Part shown: one piece after another, positions 7,397 through 16,533 of the stretch
Numbering within the stretch: position 1 is the first letter of the stretch
Layout: every line of letters begins with the position of its first letter
Source of the DNA: RYN-230 sp963782185
GTDB taxonomy: Bacteria > Actinomycetota > Actinomycetes > Streptosporangiales > Streptosporangiaceae
Direction of reading: 5' to 3'
DNA length: 64,000 nucleotides
Assembly (NCBI GenBank): GCA_963782185.1
Contig: CAWAJB010000009.1
Location: forward strand, 186,001 to 250,000
The notes under the pieces: model-generated
The model's input: the letters and a program-made list of their open reading frames with translations, nothing else
The model's database searches: none
Told to the model about the DNA's origin: nothing
Made by a program: the position numbers and the translations under genes

Positions 7397-8854
7397 CTAC
7401 TGCTGCCCGGACACGGCCTGCCTCAGCGCGGCGATGCCCAGGGCGCCGGCAGGCACGAGCGTGACCAGGGCGGGCAGCTGGTACCGCCAGGAAAACTCGA
7501 ACAGGTCGGAGACCAGCAGCACGAACGCGCCCGACGCGAAGAACGCCACGGCGCCCAGGGCCGGCGCCCTGGTCGGCGGGTCCGCCCGCCAGCGCCGGCG
7601 CAGCAGTAGCGCGGACCCGGCCAGCCCGGCGACCGCGCACAGTGCCAGCAACGGGCCGGGCGTGTACCCGCCGTCGAGCTGGTAGGAGCGCAGGAACCCG
7701 GCTACCGGCCGCCAGACGGCCGGGGTGCCCCCGCCGAACTGGGCGATCTCGGCCGCCACCTCCGGCCTGGTCGAGTGCGAGGAGAAGTACGGATACGCGG
7801 ACTGGAACTGCCAGCGGGAGATCGGCGTGTCCCCGGGGCTCGTGGTGCGGGTCAGCGCGAACAGCTTCGCCAGGTCGCGCCCGTAGGCGCCGAGCAGCCG
7901 CTGCGGCTGCTGGGTCAGCACGCGGTGGTTGAAGTCGGAGATCAGGCTGTCGGTCTCGGTCCGGGGCAGGTTCGCGTAGTACGGCCGGATCGGGGAGCCC
8001 GGCTGATACTCCAGCCAGTCCGGCCCCCTGGCCTGCTGGGCCGGGTCCGGGCACATGGCCCGCTCAGAGGCCGGCAGCCGGAGCGTGGCGCAGTCCGCCG
8101 CGGCCGCGGCCCGCCCGTAGAACGAGGTGACGCCGGTGTGGGCGAGGAAGAACTCCCCGGCCACCAGGTAGGAGATGGTGCAGTAAGCCAGGATCGGCAG
8201 GACGAACGCGGCACAGAAGGCCGCGGCCCGGCCGAGGACCCGCCGCCAGCCGCCGCCGGCGGCGGCCAGCATGTAGATCACCCCGGGAAGGATCAGGGCC
8301 TCGCCGACCTGGGCGAACGTGGCCGATGTGCCGAGCACCAGGCCAGCCGCCCCAGCCGTCCGCCAGCCGGGCCCGGGCCGCCAGAGCAGGATGGCCAGCC
8401 CGGCCACGATCAGCGCCTCGAACCAGGTGCCCGGCATGATCGCCTGCTCGTTCTGCAGCTGGTAGGCGTCGAGCAGGAGCGGTGCGATGGCCAGTGCGGC
8501 CAGCCACCGGGCCACGCCCCGGCGCACCAGCAGCAGGTAGATGACCACGGCCATGGCCAGGCCGAGCAGGTGCTGGACGGCCGCGACCGCGCCGAAGTTG
8601 GCCACGAGCAGGATCGCCCGCAGCGGTCCCTTGTAGCCGACCGGGTCCATGCCCTGGGCGTCGAAGAGGTACCGGCTGGTGTCGATGTAAAACAGCGCGG
8701 GCCGGTAGGCGAACTGCACCAGCACGCGGAGCACGAGGCCCGCCGCCAGCAGGAGCAGCGCGAGCCAGTGCCGCCGGGCCAGGCCGGCCCAGGACGCTCG
8801 CCACCGGGCCCCGGCCCGGTCCGCGGCCGGCTGGCGGGCCAGCAGCGCCGTCAC
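7397..8854 (-). CDS. multi-pass membrane protein, GT-C-like
   Basis: 485 residues, GTG start at 8854 overlapping the stop of the upstream mannosyltransferase gene as GTGA, which indicates translational coupling. The protein has about ten hydrophobic segments; the first extracellular loop contains PALFYIDTSRYLF with an acidic residue, in the position where GT-C glycosyltransferases bear their catalytic Asp, and a long soluble loop (residues ~260-370) carries conserved-looking aromatic and Pro-rich sequence. I infer a polyprenyl-phosphate-sugar-dependent transferase or cell-envelope assembly protein. No precise family can be given. Confidence 0.7.
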   Translation of the reverse strand: MTALLARQPAADRAGARWRASWAGLARRHWLALLLLAAGLVLRVLVQFAYRPALFYIDTSRYLFDAQGMDPVGYKGPLRAILLVANFGAVAAVQHLLGLAMAVVIYLLLVRRGVARWLAALAIAPLLLDAYQLQNEQAIMPGTWFEALIVAGLAILLWRPGPGWRTAGAAGLVLGTSATFAQVGEALILPGVIYMLAAAGGGWRRVLGRAAAFCAAFVLPILAYCTISYLVAGEFFLAHTGVTSFYGRAAAAADCATLRLPASERAMCPDPAQQARGPDWLEYQPGSPIRPYYANLPRTETDSLISDFNHRVLTQQPQRLLGAYGRDLAKLFALTRTTSPGDTPISRWQFQSAYPYFSSHSTRPEVAAEIAQFGGGTPAVWRPVAGFLRSYQLDGGYTPGPLLALCAVAGLAGSALLLRRRWRADPPTRAPALGAVAFFASGAFVLLVSDLFEFSWRYQLPALVTLVPAGALGIAALRQAVSGQQ

Positions 8855-10188
8855 GTGGTCGGCACGGCGTGACCGCCGCTGGACAGGCACAGGGCGAGCA
8901 GGACCGTGACGATCGTCAGCCACCGGGTCATCCGGTTGCGCGGGACCTGGGTCAGCGCGGCCCAGGCCACCGCGGTGTACCAGGCGAAGACCCAGGGGGC
9001 GACGAGGATCCAGGCCAACGTCAGCGCGAACGGGGCCACCACCTCGGCCGGCTGGTCGGAGGAGATCCGCCGGTAGATGAGCCAGGCCACGATGAACAAG
9101 GCGAAAGGCCACAGGCAGCTGATGATCGTGGCCATGGTGTTCTGCGGGACGCCGAACGCCTGCCCGGTGAGCTCGAACACCCGCCAGGGCGACGGCAGCG
9201 TGACCAGCTTGAGCCCGCCGAACAGCGGTTTTATCGCACCGGGCCCGTAGTAGCTGTAGCTCAGCACAAGCGTGGCCAGCGTCACCACGGTTATCCGGGT
9301 CATCCGCAGCCATTCGCGGTTGCGCAGCAGCGGGAAGGCCAGCCCCAGGCCGATCAGCACCGCGTAGATCTTCACCCCGCAGGCCAGGCCGATCAGCACG
9401 CCGACGACCGCATCGCCCCACACCGTGGAGAAGCGGCGGGCGACCTGGATGGCGCCGATGGCCGCCGCCGCCACGAGCGTGTCCAGGTGGCCGCCGCTGA
9501 CCAGTTCCAGGATGAGGACCGGGTTGGCGGTCCAGAACAGGGTGGCCCGGACCGGGTCGTCCGAGGTCAGCAGCAGGAGCAGGCCCACGCCGATGAAGAC
9601 GATCCCGTTGAGGATCATCAGCACCCAGATCGTGGTCGCGACGTTCGCGTGGCCGATGGAGGCCGCGAACGACTGGATCACGGTGGCGAACGGGCCGTAC
9701 ACCGACGGCTGCGCCTTCCACATGGTCCCGACGACCTGGGTGTAGGGCGAGTGGCCGCCGAGGAAGGCGAGCGGGTTGGTGGTGTACGGGTTGCCGCCCA
9801 GGGCCGCCATCCGGCCGTAGGCCGCGTAGCTCGCGGTGTCCGAGGAACCCACCGGGGTGAGGCTGACCATGATCCCGACGATCCCGGTGCTGACCAGCAG
9901 CAGGATCCGCGGGTTGGGCCGCCAGCCCTGGCTGTGCGCCCACAGCATGCCGGCCAGCCCGAGGCAGGCCAGGCTGATGCTGGTGTAGAGAATCAGGCTG
10001 GCCAGCACGTGCTGCGAGCTCAGCGACGGCAGCAGCCGGGACAGCGGCAGCAGGACCGGCAGCGTCTCGGCGTTCGGGGCGGTGGCCCCGAGGAGCACGC
10101 CCAGCAGCAGGCCCGCCGCCGACAGGGACATGGCGACCTTGGGGTTGGACAGCCTGCTCCAGGCGAGCTTGCGGATGAGCGTGCTCAT
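8851..10188 (-). CDS. alpha-(1->6)-mannosyltransferase, MptA/MptB-like
   Basis: An integral membrane protein with about twelve helices that fits the GT-C polyprenol-phosphate-mannose mannosyltransferases of the MptA/MptB group: SLTPVGSSDTASYAAYGRMA with the catalytic-type Asp in the first large loop, GGNPYTTNPL, GHLDTLVAAAA, GLACGVKIYAVLIGLGLAFP and APWVFAWYTAVAWA. These enzymes extend alpha-1,6-mannan on the outer face of the membrane using decaprenyl-phosphomannose. I chose ATG 10188 (MSTLIRKLAWSR) just before the first helix; the frame stays open to a GTG at 10407, so ~73 more residues are possible. First gene of a three-gene minus-strand operon. Confidence 0.75.
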   Translation of the reverse strand: MSTLIRKLAWSRLSNPKVAMSLSAAGLLLGVLLGATAPNAETLPVLLPLSRLLPSLSSQHVLASLILYTSISLACLGLAGMLWAHSQGWRPNPRILLLVSTGIVGIMVSLTPVGSSDTASYAAYGRMAALGGNPYTTNPLAFLGGHSPYTQVVGTMWKAQPSVYGPFATVIQSFAASIGHANVATTIWVLMILNGIVFIGVGLLLLLTSDDPVRATLFWTANPVLILELVSGGHLDTLVAAAAIGAIQVARRFSTVWGDAVVGVLIGLACGVKIYAVLIGLGLAFPLLRNREWLRMTRITVVTLATLVLSYSYYGPGAIKPLFGGLKLVTLPSPWRVFELTGQAFGVPQNTMATIISCLWPFALFIVAWLIYRRISSDQPAEVVAPFALTLAWILVAPWVFAWYTAVAWAALTQVPRNRMTRWLTIVTVLLALCLSSGGHAVPTT

Positions 10189-10407
10189 CAGCCGCTCGAC
10201 GGGCCCGTGGCCGACTTCCAGGGAATCAGGTGCCGCCGGGGACTCAGGCGGCCGGGTCAGCCCAGGCGTGCCAGCAGAGTGAGTGGACACCTGAGTCACT
10301 CTGCGCCACACCTCCAAGGGCGGTCTCGCGCGGCCATTTGGGCTGGCAAACCCCGCGGCGCCGGCCGGCGCCGTCGTGCCAGCCAGCACGACGGGCGCGG
10401 CTGTCAC

Positions 10408-10754
10408 CGCGCCGCCGGCACTGCCGGGCCCCCCGCGTGCCCTCGGTATCGCCTGGCTGGCCCTGCCTACATGCCTATCCTGAGCGTAGGGTGAGCGCCG
10501 AATGCACCACGCCGCATTTACCGAATCCTTCCGGCGAATTCACACGGCTGTGGCGGCAGCGGACCTTCCCCTCACAAGACAGGTTACTCGTGCCGGAGCG
10601 CCCGGGTTGCGATGACTTCCCCCTAATTACCCCTCGTGTCCGCTCTGGTACCTGTCTTCCGGCCAGCCTGCCCGTGCCCTAACGTCTGGTCGTACCAGAT
10701 AACGAACCCCGCGCCGGTGCGGCCGGCCTGGCCTGGCAGGAGGGGGCGGGACGC
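10408..10754. other. divergent intergenic region
   Basis: About 350 bp between the mannosyltransferase operon and the oxidoreductase gene. Moderately less GC-rich around 10490-10640. It must hold two divergent promoters but I see no convincing -35/-10 pair or dyad. Confidence 0.35.
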
Positions 10755-11987
10755 GTGGCGAACCCCCGTGACGCCCAGATCACCGTCATCGGCGGCGGCG
10801 CGGTCGGCGCGGCGGCCGCGTACTTCCTGGCCCGGGCCGGGTACCGGGACATCCAGCTGCTGGACAGGCAGGGCCTGTGCGAGGCGACCAGCAGCCAGGC
10901 CGCCGGCCTGGTGGGGCAGGCCCGGCCGACCGTGGACCGGGCCCGGCTGACGATGGCGGCCGCCGCGCTGTACCGCGGGTTCGAGCGCGAGACCGGCTAC
11001 TCGATGGACTACCGGGAGTCCGGCGCGGTCCGGATCGCGCTGTCGGACGTATCCGTGGCCGAGCTGGAGCAGATCGCCGCGACCGCCGCGGTGACCGGGC
11101 TGCCGGTGGAGTTCCTGTCGGACGCACGGCTGCGGGAGATCTTCCCCCCGCTCCAGCGCACCGACAGCATCAAAGCGGCCCTATGGTCACCGACCTGCGG
11201 TTACATCCAGCCGAACAGCCTGGTCGCCGCGTACGCCAGCGCGGCGCGGGACCTGGGCGTGACGATCGCCCCGCACGTGGCGGTCACCGGGATCGGGACC
11301 GGGCGCGGCGAGGTCCGCTCGGTGCTCACCCGGGACGGCGAGTTCGCCACGGAGCAGGTGATCATCGCGGCCGGGCCGTGGTCGGTCGCGCTGGCCGCGC
11401 TGGCCGGGGTGGAGCTGCCGATCGTCCCGGTGCTGCACGAGTACTTCGTCACCGAGCCGGTGCCCGGGTGGCACGCCGGCCTGCCCTGCCTGCGCATCCC
11501 GGAGATACAGGTGTACGCGCGGGGTGAAGGCGGGCGGGTGCTGTGCGGCGGGTTCGAGAACGAGGGCACCAGCCTGGACCCGCGCGGCGTGACCGCGGAC
11601 TCCCCGCTGCCCGCCGCTCCCGACTGGGACGTGCTGGGCGGGTTCGCGGAGGGGCTGGGCCGGTTCGTCCCCGGGCTGCCCGGGGCCGGGGTCGCCGCCA
11701 CGTTCTGCGGCTGGCCGGCGTTCACCCCGGACGGGCGGTTCCTCGTCGGCCCGGTCAGCGCGATCCGCGGCCTGGCCCTCGCCGCCGGCTGCAACGCGCA
11801 CGGCGTCTCCGGCTCAGCCGGCCTGGCCATGTACCTGGTGGAGAGCCTGGGCCCTGACCCGTCGCCGTACGTCCGGTCGCTGAGCCCGGACCGCTACCTG
11901 CCCCGCACCTGGACCTGGGAGGACGCGGAGCGCCAGGCCCGCGCGGTGTACGAGGCCTATTACCCGATGCCGGCCGTACCGGCGTAG
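10755..11987 (+). CDS. FAD-dependent oxidoreductase, DAO / sarcosine-oxidase-beta type
   Basis: 410 residues. The GTG start follows CAGGAGGGGGCGGG. The N-terminus carries the ADP-binding fold ITVIGGGAVGAAAAYFLARA with ELLDR-like acidic end (LLDRQGLCEATSSQAAG). DAO-family features continue with VIIAAGPWSVALAALAGVEL and, at the C-terminus, PDGRFLVGPVSAIRGLALAA followed by CNAHGVSGSAGLAM. The family oxidises secondary or tertiary amines such as sarcosine or dimethylglycine, transferring electrons to oxygen or an electron carrier; the substrate cannot be read from sequence. No partner subunits are next to it. A three-armed GC-rich repeat follows the stop. Confidence 0.8.
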   Translation: MANPRDAQITVIGGGAVGAAAAYFLARAGYRDIQLLDRQGLCEATSSQAAGLVGQARPTVDRARLTMAAAALYRGFERETGYSMDYRESGAVRIALSDVSVAELEQIAATAAVTGLPVEFLSDARLREIFPPLQRTDSIKAALWSPTCGYIQPNSLVAAYASAARDLGVTIAPHVAVTGIGTGRGEVRSVLTRDGEFATEQVIIAAGPWSVALAALAGVELPIVPVLHEYFVTEPVPGWHAGLPCLRIPEIQVYARGEGGRVLCGGFENEGTSLDPRGVTADSPLPAAPDWDVLGGFAEGLGRFVPGLPGAGVAATFCGWPAFTPDGRFLVGPVSAIRGLALAAGCNAHGVSGSAGLAMYLVESLGPDPSPYVRSLSPDRYLPRTWTWEDAERQARAVYEAYYPMPAVPA

Positions 11988-12001
11988 TCCCCGCCAGCTT
12001 T

Positions 12002-12056
12002 CCGCGGTCCCGCGGCGGCTTCCGCGGGACCGCGGCGACTTTCCGCGGGACCGCGG
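12002..12056. terminator. triple inverted repeat, terminator-like
   Basis: CCGCGGTCCCGCGG (12002-12015) is followed by two copies of its exact reverse complement CCGCGGGACCGCGG (12022-12035 and 12043-12056). The first arm can pair with either of the others, giving two alternative hairpins with 6-nt or 27-nt loops. Located just after the oxidoreductase and 12 bp before the sigma-factor ATG. Confidence 0.7.
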
Positions 12057-12068
12057 GTCAGTACAGGC

Positions 12069-13104
12069 ATGACCACGAGCGAGGATTTCACCAGCCTCAC
12101 CGGGCAGTTCCGGCGCGAGCTGCTGGCCCACTGCTACCGGATGCTGGGCTCGGCCGACGAGGCCGAGGACCTGGTGCAGGAGACCTACCTGCGGGCCTGG
12201 CGGGCTTACGACGGGTTCGAGGGCCGGTCGTCGGTCCGCACCTGGCTGTACCGGATCGCCACCAACGCGTGCCTGACCGCCATCGAGCGCCGCGGCCGGC
12301 GGCCGCTGCCCTCCGGGCTGGGCGGCCCGGATGAGGACCCGGCGGCCCCGGTGGTGGACGCGCCGCAGGTGCCGTGGCTGCAGCCCATTCCCGATGCCCT
12401 GCTGGCCTCGCCGCACGACGATCCTGCGGCCGCTGCCGCGTCACGGGCGGGCATCCGGCTGGCGATGGTCGCGGCCCTGCAGTACCTGTCCGCCCGGCAG
12501 CGGGCGGTGCTGATCCTGCGGGACGTGCTGGAATGGCCGGCCGCCGAGGTGGCCGCCATGCTGGGGACCACGACCACCGCGGTCAACAGCGGCCTGCGGC
12601 GCGCCCGGGCCCAGCTCGCGCAGGTCCTGCCGACGAGGATGACGTCGCCGAGCCCGCCGAGCCGGATCGCCGTGTGCTGCTCGACCGGTTCGCGACGGCG
12701 TTCGAGAACGGTGACGTGACCGCGCTGACGGAGCTGCTGCGCCAGGACGTGGCCCTGGAGATGCCGCCCATGCTCACCTGGTTCACGGCCGGGAGACCGT
12801 GCGGCGCTTCCTGGCCACGAAGCTGCTCGGCGCACCCGGGCAGTTCCGGATGGTTGCGGCCCCGGCCAACGGCCAGCCGGCCTTCGCGGCGTACGAACGC
12901 GACGACGACGGCGTGTACCGTGCGCACGCGGTGCTGGTGCTGACGGTCACCGCGACCGGGATCGCGCGGATCGTCATCTTCCTCAGCCCGGCTCTGCTCG
13001 GGGTGTTCGGCCTGCCGCAGGAGTACGGCCCGGGCGCGGGCCACCCCGCGCCTGATCGCGGCCCGCCCGCACCTGACCTGGCGGCCGCGTCGTGGCCCCG
13101 CTGA
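12069..13104 (+). CDS. ECF sigma factor with SnoaL-like C-terminus (TIGR02960/SigX5 type), two frameshifts
   Basis: The first 190 residues are an intact sigma-70 pair of domains: LLAHCYRMLGSADEAEDLVQ and ETYLRAWRAYDGFEG (region 2), RTWLYRIATNACL, the family-typical VPWLQPIPDALL, and region 4 (LSARQRAVLILRDVLEW, AEVAAMLGTTTTAVNSGLRR). The C-terminal SnoaL-like domain continues in two other frames: RVLLDRFATAFENGDVTALT, then ETVRRFLATKLLGAPGQFRM. Both breaks (near 12638 and 12791) are repaired by adding one C to a C run. Intact family members are ~320-340 residues. The conventional ORF ends at 12719, leaving a sigma protein without its regulatory tail. No anti-sigma gene is adjacent, as expected for this group. 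Confidence 0.75.
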
Positions 13105-13692
13105 CGCGGGGGCTCGAGCTGCTCGGATCGGCCGTCAGCTATGCGCTGGCGAGTACCCGGCTGGCCGCCCCGCACCGTCTCTCCTGCCCGACCCCGTGCG
13201 CCGGCTGGGACCTGGAATTGCTGCTGCACCACGTCAGCGACTCGGTAGGGGTGCTGCACGAGGCGATAACCGCCGGGCACGTCGGCACGGGCCCGGCGCC
13301 TGGTGACGACGGACCCGGGGCCGGCCCGGCCGGCGGCCTGCAGCGGCGGGCCGCCCGGCTGCTGGCCGCCTGCGCCCGGGATGGGCCGGCCGAGCACCTG
13401 GTCGCCATCGGTGACCGCGAACTGGCCGCGAGGACGGTCGCGGCCGCCGGGGCCATCGAGATCACGGTTCATGGCTGGGACATCGCGGTCGCGTGCGGCA
13501 GCGACCGGCCGGTCCCGCCGGGCCTGGCGGCTGTCTTGCTGCCGATCGCCCCGCTGTTCATCACGCCCGGCACGCGGGCGGGACTGTTCGCCGACCCGGT
13601 TCCGGTGCCCGGGCGGGCGTGCCCCGGTGACCAGCTGGTCGCCTTCCTCGGCCGCCAGCCGCGCATCCCCGCCGCCGCCCGGCCCCTCCTGA
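13092..13692 (+). CDS. TIGR03086-type DinB-like metal-binding protein, stop unclear
   Basis: GTG start overlapping the end of the sigma factor frame. LSCPTPCAGWDLELLLHHVS, with the HxxD-type metal ligand region, and ITVHGWDIAVACG with the second His place it in the TIGR03086 / mycothiol-dependent maleylpyruvate isomerase superfamily; the domain ends at GDQLVAFLGRQPRIPA. The open frame then runs on through non-protein-like sequence to 14240, inside the transporter gene. A TGA in the +1 frame at 13690-13692 immediately follows the domain, so a single-base shift probably removed the real stop. The end given here is that inferred stop. Confidence 0.6.
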
Positions 13693-13802
13693 TCCCAGGC
13701 CACCCGGTCTGGCCAGCGCGATCCGGCCCAGGGCGGCCTCGCGGCGATTCCCGCGGGCCCGCCTGGTCTGCCTCGGTAGGACTCAAGAACGGAGTAGCTG
13801 AC

Positions 13803-15268
13803 ATGTCGGATCTGCATGCCGCCCCGCCGGCCGACCGTCGCGAGCGGCCGCCTCGAGGGCGGCTCAGCCATCGATCGCCAGGGCATCACACCGGGACGGG
13901 CACGCAACGGCTGGACGCTCGTGCTGGCCGGATTCGGGGCGTTCATGGCCGCCCTGGATGTGGTGGTCGTGGCGACGGCGCTGCCGACCCTGCAATCGCA
14001 CCTGGGCGCGAGCCTGGCCGACCTGGAATGGACGATCAACGCCTACAACCTGGTCTTCGGCTGCCTGATGCTGACCGGCGCGGCGCTGGGCGACCGGTTC
14101 GGCCGCCGCCGCATGTACGTCGCCGGGCTGCTCGTGTTCGTCGCTGGGCTCGGCGCTGGCGGCGCTGTCGTCTGGCGCGGGGACGCTCATCGCGGCGCGG
14201 GTGGTGCAGGGCGCCGGCGCGGCGATGCTGGTGCCGCTGACCCTGACGTTGATCAGCGACGCGTTCCCGGCCGAGAAGCGCGGGGCGGCCATCGGGATCT
14301 GGGGCGGCATCACCGGCCTGGGGGTAGCCGCCGGCCCGGTCGTCGGCGGCGTGATCGTGCAGGGCCTGTCCTGGGAGTGGATCTTCTGGATCAACGTGCC
14401 CATCGGGCTGGCCGTGGCGGGGCTGTCCGCGCTGCGGCTGCGCGAAAGCCGGGGCCCGCGGCCGCAACTGGACTTCACCGGCATGATCCTGGCCGGGATA
14501 GCGCTGTTCGCGCTGACCTGGGCGCCGGTGCGGGCGCCCTCGGCCGGCTGGGGCAGCGCCGAAGTGATCGGCGCGTTCGCGGCCGGGACCGTGGTCCTGG
14601 CCGGGTTCGTGGCCTGGGAACGGCGGCGCGGTGTATCCCGATGCTGCCCCTGGCCTACTTCCGCCGCCGCGGCTTCGCCACCGCGAACGCGGTGATCTTC
14701 TTCCAGTTCATCTCGCTGATCGGGTCCCTGTTCTTCATCACCCAGCTGTTCCAGATCGGGCTGGGTTACTCCCCGCTGCAGGCCGGGCTGCGGATCCTGG
14801 TCTGGATGGCGACGCCGATGCTGGTCGCGCCGGTCGCCGGCGCCCTCGCCGACAAGGTGGGCAACCGGCCGTTCATGGTCGCGCGGCCTGGTCATGCAGG
14901 CCGCCGGGCTGGGCTGGCTGGCGGCGGTCACCGAGCCGGGAGTGGGCTAGGCACCCTGGTCGCGCCGCTGATCATCGCGGGCGTGGGTATCTCGATGTGC
15001 TTCCCCGCCGTGGCAACGCCGTCACCGGCTCGGTCCCGCCCGGCGATGTCGGCGTGGCCGCGGCACCAACAACGCGCTGAACGCGCTGGGGGGCGGTTCG
15101 GCGCCGCGATCCTCGCCGCGGTCTTCGCCGCCCACGGCAGCTACGCCTCCCCGGCCACGTTCATCGCAGGGCTTCAGGCCCGCCGAATGGACCGCGGCCG
15201 CGGTGGCCGCCGCGGGGGTCGTCGCAGCCGCGCTCGCCCCGCCCAAGGCGAAGCTGCCCGGTAACTGA
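13803..15268 (+). pseudogene. MFS drug transporter (DHA2, 14-TM type), many frameshifts
   Basis: The translated pieces align end to end with a DHA2-type drug:H+ antiporter: NGWTLVLAGFGAFMAALDVV, GDRFGRRRMYVAG (motif A), RVVQGAGAAMLVPL (motif B), GGITGLGVAAGPVVGG (motif C), WEWIFWINVPIGL, LPLAYFRRRGFATANAV and a final helix ending near APPKAKLPGN. To follow the protein one must change frame at least eight times between 14150 and 15175. The start is ATG 13803 (with GGAG upstream, one shift) or ATG 13816 directly in frame. Either the gene is a decayed pseudogene or this stretch has many base-level sequence errors; the amino-acid conservation of all pieces favours recent damage or error. Confidence 0.75.
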
Positions 15269-15601
15269 ACAGCTGATGGGCAGGCCATTGAGCGGCGATG
15301 ACGCTGCGCGCGCCCTGCGACCCGCCCGGGCCCGGGGGCTGGCCTGTGCCGGGGCGGCCCCGCCGTCACAGCCGGTGGCGGCGGGGCCAGGGCGGGCAGG
15401 CTGGCGGGTCGGTTTGTGGACGTAAATGGCTGCCCCCACGACCCTTTCCGTCCACGAACGCCCGCCCGACTCCCCCCGCTCCTGTTCGTGGACGTAAATG
15501 GCTGTCCCCGCGACTCTCTGGCGGTGCCAGTGGGCCGACCTATCACGTATCCGCGTGCCTGAATACCCGGGCAAACCGGCTGCCCTGCCTATGCTGGCGC
15601 C
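15269..15601. other. intergenic with repeated stem element upstream of surE
   Basis: No gene. The right half holds two near-identical ~34-bp direct repeats with an intervening inverted arm, listed separately; the left half is GC-rich without features. Confidence 0.5.
15412..15517. repeat. two-copy direct repeat with intervening inverted arm
   Basis: GTTTGTGGACGTAAATGGC.. (from 15412) and GTTCGTGGACGTAAATGGC.. (from 15484) agree over about 34 bp (continuing TGYCCCCRCGACYCT). Between them GTCCACGAAC (15450-15459) is the exact reverse complement of the start of the second copy and nearly that of the first, so it could pair with either. Lies 85-190 bp upstream of surE. Confidence 0.75.
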
Positions 15602-16459
15602 ATGCTGCGTGTCCTGCTGACCAACGACGACGGGGTGCGGGCCGCCGGCATCCTGGCCATCCGGGCCGCTCTCACCGGGGTGTGCGCCTCGGTGGTCACG
15701 GTCGCCCCGGACGGCAACCGCAGCGGGTTCGCGCGCAAGTGCACGTTCGACCGGCCGGTGGGCGTCCGCCGGCTGGAGGACGGCCCGCACCCGGTGTACG
15801 AGTGCGACGGCACCCCGACCGACTGCGTCCGGGCCGGCCTGCTGGGCGGGCTGGCCGCCGAGGCGGACCTCGTGGTCAGCGGCATCAACCACGGCGCCAA
15901 CGTCGCCGACGACGTGGTCTACTCCGGCACGGTCGGCGCCGGGCTGGAGGCCGCGGTGCTCGGCACGTCCGCGCTGTGCCTGTCCCAGCAGACCCCGACG
16001 GGAAGCCTGTCGGTCAGCTACACCGACGCCGGGGACTACGACTTCGGGCTGGCGGCCCGGCACGGGGCCGGCCTCACCGCCACGATCCTGGCGGCCCGGC
16101 CGGCCGAGACCGTCGTGCTCAGCGTCAACTACCCGGCCGGCCCGGCGGCCACCGGGCCCGGGACCGACGCCCCGGAGGCCGTGCTCACCCGCCCCGGGCA
16201 GCGCATCTACCCGCGGGCCCCGCTGAAGGACTGGGACACCGATCCCGGGCCGCAGGCGTTCTACCTGTTCGGCGGCCCGGACGAGGCCGTCCCCGAAGCC
16301 GACGGCCCGGCGGGCACCGACGTCGCCGCGCTGCGGCGTGGCCTCATCTCGGTGACCCCGCTGTCCGTGGCGGCGGGGCTGGAGGAGTTCTCGCCGGCCA
16401 TGACGTCGTTCCTGGCCCGGCTGCCCGTCCGGGCGGCGTGGCCGGAGCACCGGCCCTGA
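15602..16459 (+). CDS. surE: 5'/3'-nucleotidase SurE
   Basis: 285 residues. The family signature is complete: LLTNDDGVRAAGI with the metal-binding Asp pair at residues 8-9, VTVAPDGNRSGFARK, TPTDCVRAGLLGGL, the phosphate/metal loop VVSGINHGANVADDVVYSGT, and the late VTPLSVAAGLEEFSP. SurE hydrolyses nucleoside 5'- and 3'-monophosphates and short polyphosphates in the cytoplasm with a divalent metal and is tied to stationary-phase survival. It is intact in the middle of a zone of damaged genes. No strong ribosome site is visible before the ATG. Confidence 0.92.
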   Translation: MLRVLLTNDDGVRAAGILAIRAALTGVCASVVTVAPDGNRSGFARKCTFDRPVGVRRLEDGPHPVYECDGTPTDCVRAGLLGGLAAEADLVVSGINHGANVADDVVYSGTVGAGLEAAVLGTSALCLSQQTPTGSLSVSYTDAGDYDFGLAARHGAGLTATILAARPAETVVLSVNYPAGPAATGPGTDAPEAVLTRPGQRIYPRAPLKDWDTDPGPQAFYLFGGPDEAVPEADGPAGTDVAALRRGLISVTPLSVAAGLEEFSPAMTSFLARLPVRAAWPEHRP

Positions 16460-16466
16460 TCCCGTG

Positions 16467-16521
16467 CTGGCGGGCTTCCCTGGCGGGATTCGCCTGGCGG
16501 GATTCGCCTGGCGGGGCTCTT
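16467..16521. repeat. 13-14-bp tandem repeat downstream of surE
   Basis: CTGGCGGGMTTC-type units begin at 16467, 16480, 16494 and 16508; the middle two share CTGGCGGGATTCGC exactly. It lies in the gap between the convergent surE and monooxygenase genes. Confidence 0.75.
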
Positions 16522-16533
16522 CTAGCGGGCCTG

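Noticed and set aside
8869..10494. 541-codon plus-strand frame over the mannosyltransferase
   Set aside because: Antisense shadow, highly hydrophilic and repetitive, whereas the minus strand encodes a coherent membrane protein.
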